DNA from: Setophaga petechia
Taxonomy: Eukaryota > Chordata > Aves > Passeriformes > Parulidae
Direction of reading: 5' to 3'
NCBI GenBank assembly: GCA_024362935.1
Contig: JANCRA010000003.1
Span: 39,431,291-39,495,290 of the forward strand
Length of the DNA: 64,000 bases
The notes beneath the pieces are model-generated. The model did no database searches and was not told the origin of the DNA. It saw only the letters and a program-made list of their open reading frames with translations. Shown in pieces: positions 63,869 to 64,000 of this stretch; within the stretch, counting starts at the first letter, position 1, and every line of letters begins with the position of its first letter. The translations under genes and the position numbers were made by a program.

Positions 63869-64000
63869 CCCTAACCCTAGGCTGATTGACCAGTTTAGGG
63901 CTTAGGCTTACGCCTAGGGTAAGGGCTTTTTAATCCAGAAAGCCCTGAGCTCCAGGCACACTGCAACTGCAAAAGGTATCCCAAGGGGAGCGCAAAAGTG
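63869..64000 (+). repeat. Partial terminal unit cut by the window edge
   Basis: The first 132 bp of an A half continue to the last base of the window with no sign of an array end. The first two bases of the window (gt) are likewise the tail of a preceding B half. The array therefore extends beyond both edges. Confidence 0.95.

Larger units (their letters stand above)
1..64000. repeat. Tandem satellite array, 351-bp A+B dimer unit with telomere-like motifs
   Basis: All 64 kb is one head-to-tail array in a single orientation. I place unit starts at the A-half ccctaaccctaggctgatt followed by gacc. Checked starts include 3, 354, 3864, 10185, 19658, 28253, 37377, 46149, 56149, 63518 and 63869. 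Spacing is 351 bp except for single-base indels and two missing halves. Between 3 and 63868 there are 181 complete units plus two units with one half only. Neighbouring units differ by a few substitutions, drawn from a small set of recurring variants. No inverted unit, mobile element insertion or unique sequence interrupts the array, which points to continuing homogenisation by unequal exchange and gene conversion. The telomere-like content and size suggest vertebrate heterochromatin (inference). I do not recognise a named family. Confidence 0.97.

Noticed and set aside
63840..63870. Unit start as an rRNA or tRNA fragment
   Set aside because: No tRNA cloverleaf elements or recognisable rRNA core sequences occur in the consensus on either strand.
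1..64000. CRISPR array
   Set aside because: The repeats are 351 bp and contiguous, with no short-repeat/unique-spacer pattern and no cas genes. The variation is between homologous positions of a satellite, not spacers.
1..64000. Retrotransposon or SINE-derived repeat
   Set aside because: I see no poly(A) tail, target-site duplications, long terminal repeats, tRNA-like head or reverse transcriptase-like frame in the unit.

Overview
The whole window is one uninterrupted, head-to-tail satellite DNA array. I see no genes, RNA genes, transposons or unique sequence, and both window edges lie inside the array. The basic unit is 351 bp. It is itself a dimer of two diverged half-units that I call A (173 bp, beginning ccctaaccctaggctgattgacc in two pieces: ccctaaccctaggctgatt + gacc) and B (178 bp, beginning ccctaaccctaggctgatt + tacc). 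From base 3 to base 63868 I count 183 A-type unit starts: 181 complete A+B units and two units lacking one half. A partial unit (63869-64000) follows. This count reconciles exactly with the length: 183 x 351, minus 2 x 178, minus 16 single-base losses, plus 5 single-base gains.

Organism: each half carries telomere-like DNA. CCCTAACCCTAGG lies at its start, and an island of GGGTTA / CTAGGG motifs follows within about 60 bp. TTAGGG is the vertebrate telomere motif (also used by many fungi and protists). A very large, gene-free, highly homogenised array with a nucleosome-scale period (about 175 bp half, 351 bp dimer) fits heterochromatin of a vertebrate chromosome, perhaps subtelomeric or pericentromeric. 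I do not recognise the satellite family or species. The taxonomic placement is inference.

Layout: (1) 1-13 kb holds units with ctaaccgtagg and aagcctagg markers and a block repeated at 3,861-3,863 bp. (2) 13-19.6 kb carries a four-unit cassette (acaccc, gggtttagg, tcaaaa and gatatacc variants). (3) 19658-27723 is a clean 4,033-bp tandem duplication. (4) About 28.25-35.27 kb is a 3,509-bp (10-unit) tandem duplication. (5) 35.3-61 kb is a mosaic of reused blocks: a five-unit block present three times, a 702-bp alternation at 48.6-50.36 kb, nested 1,928- and 1,404-bp duplications at 51-56.2 kb, and blocks shared between 37-40 kb and 56.9-61 kb. (6) 61-64 kb is mostly plain consensus units.

The main finding is mechanistic. 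Each half-unit anomaly (23690/23691 and about 52920) sits at the junction of a larger duplication whose length is a whole number of units plus one 173-bp half (4,033 and 1,928 bp). This is what unequal exchange between an A half and a B half out of register would produce. The long series of roughly 95-codon minus-strand open frames is a by-product of a 351-bp (3 x 117) period and is not annotated as coding.
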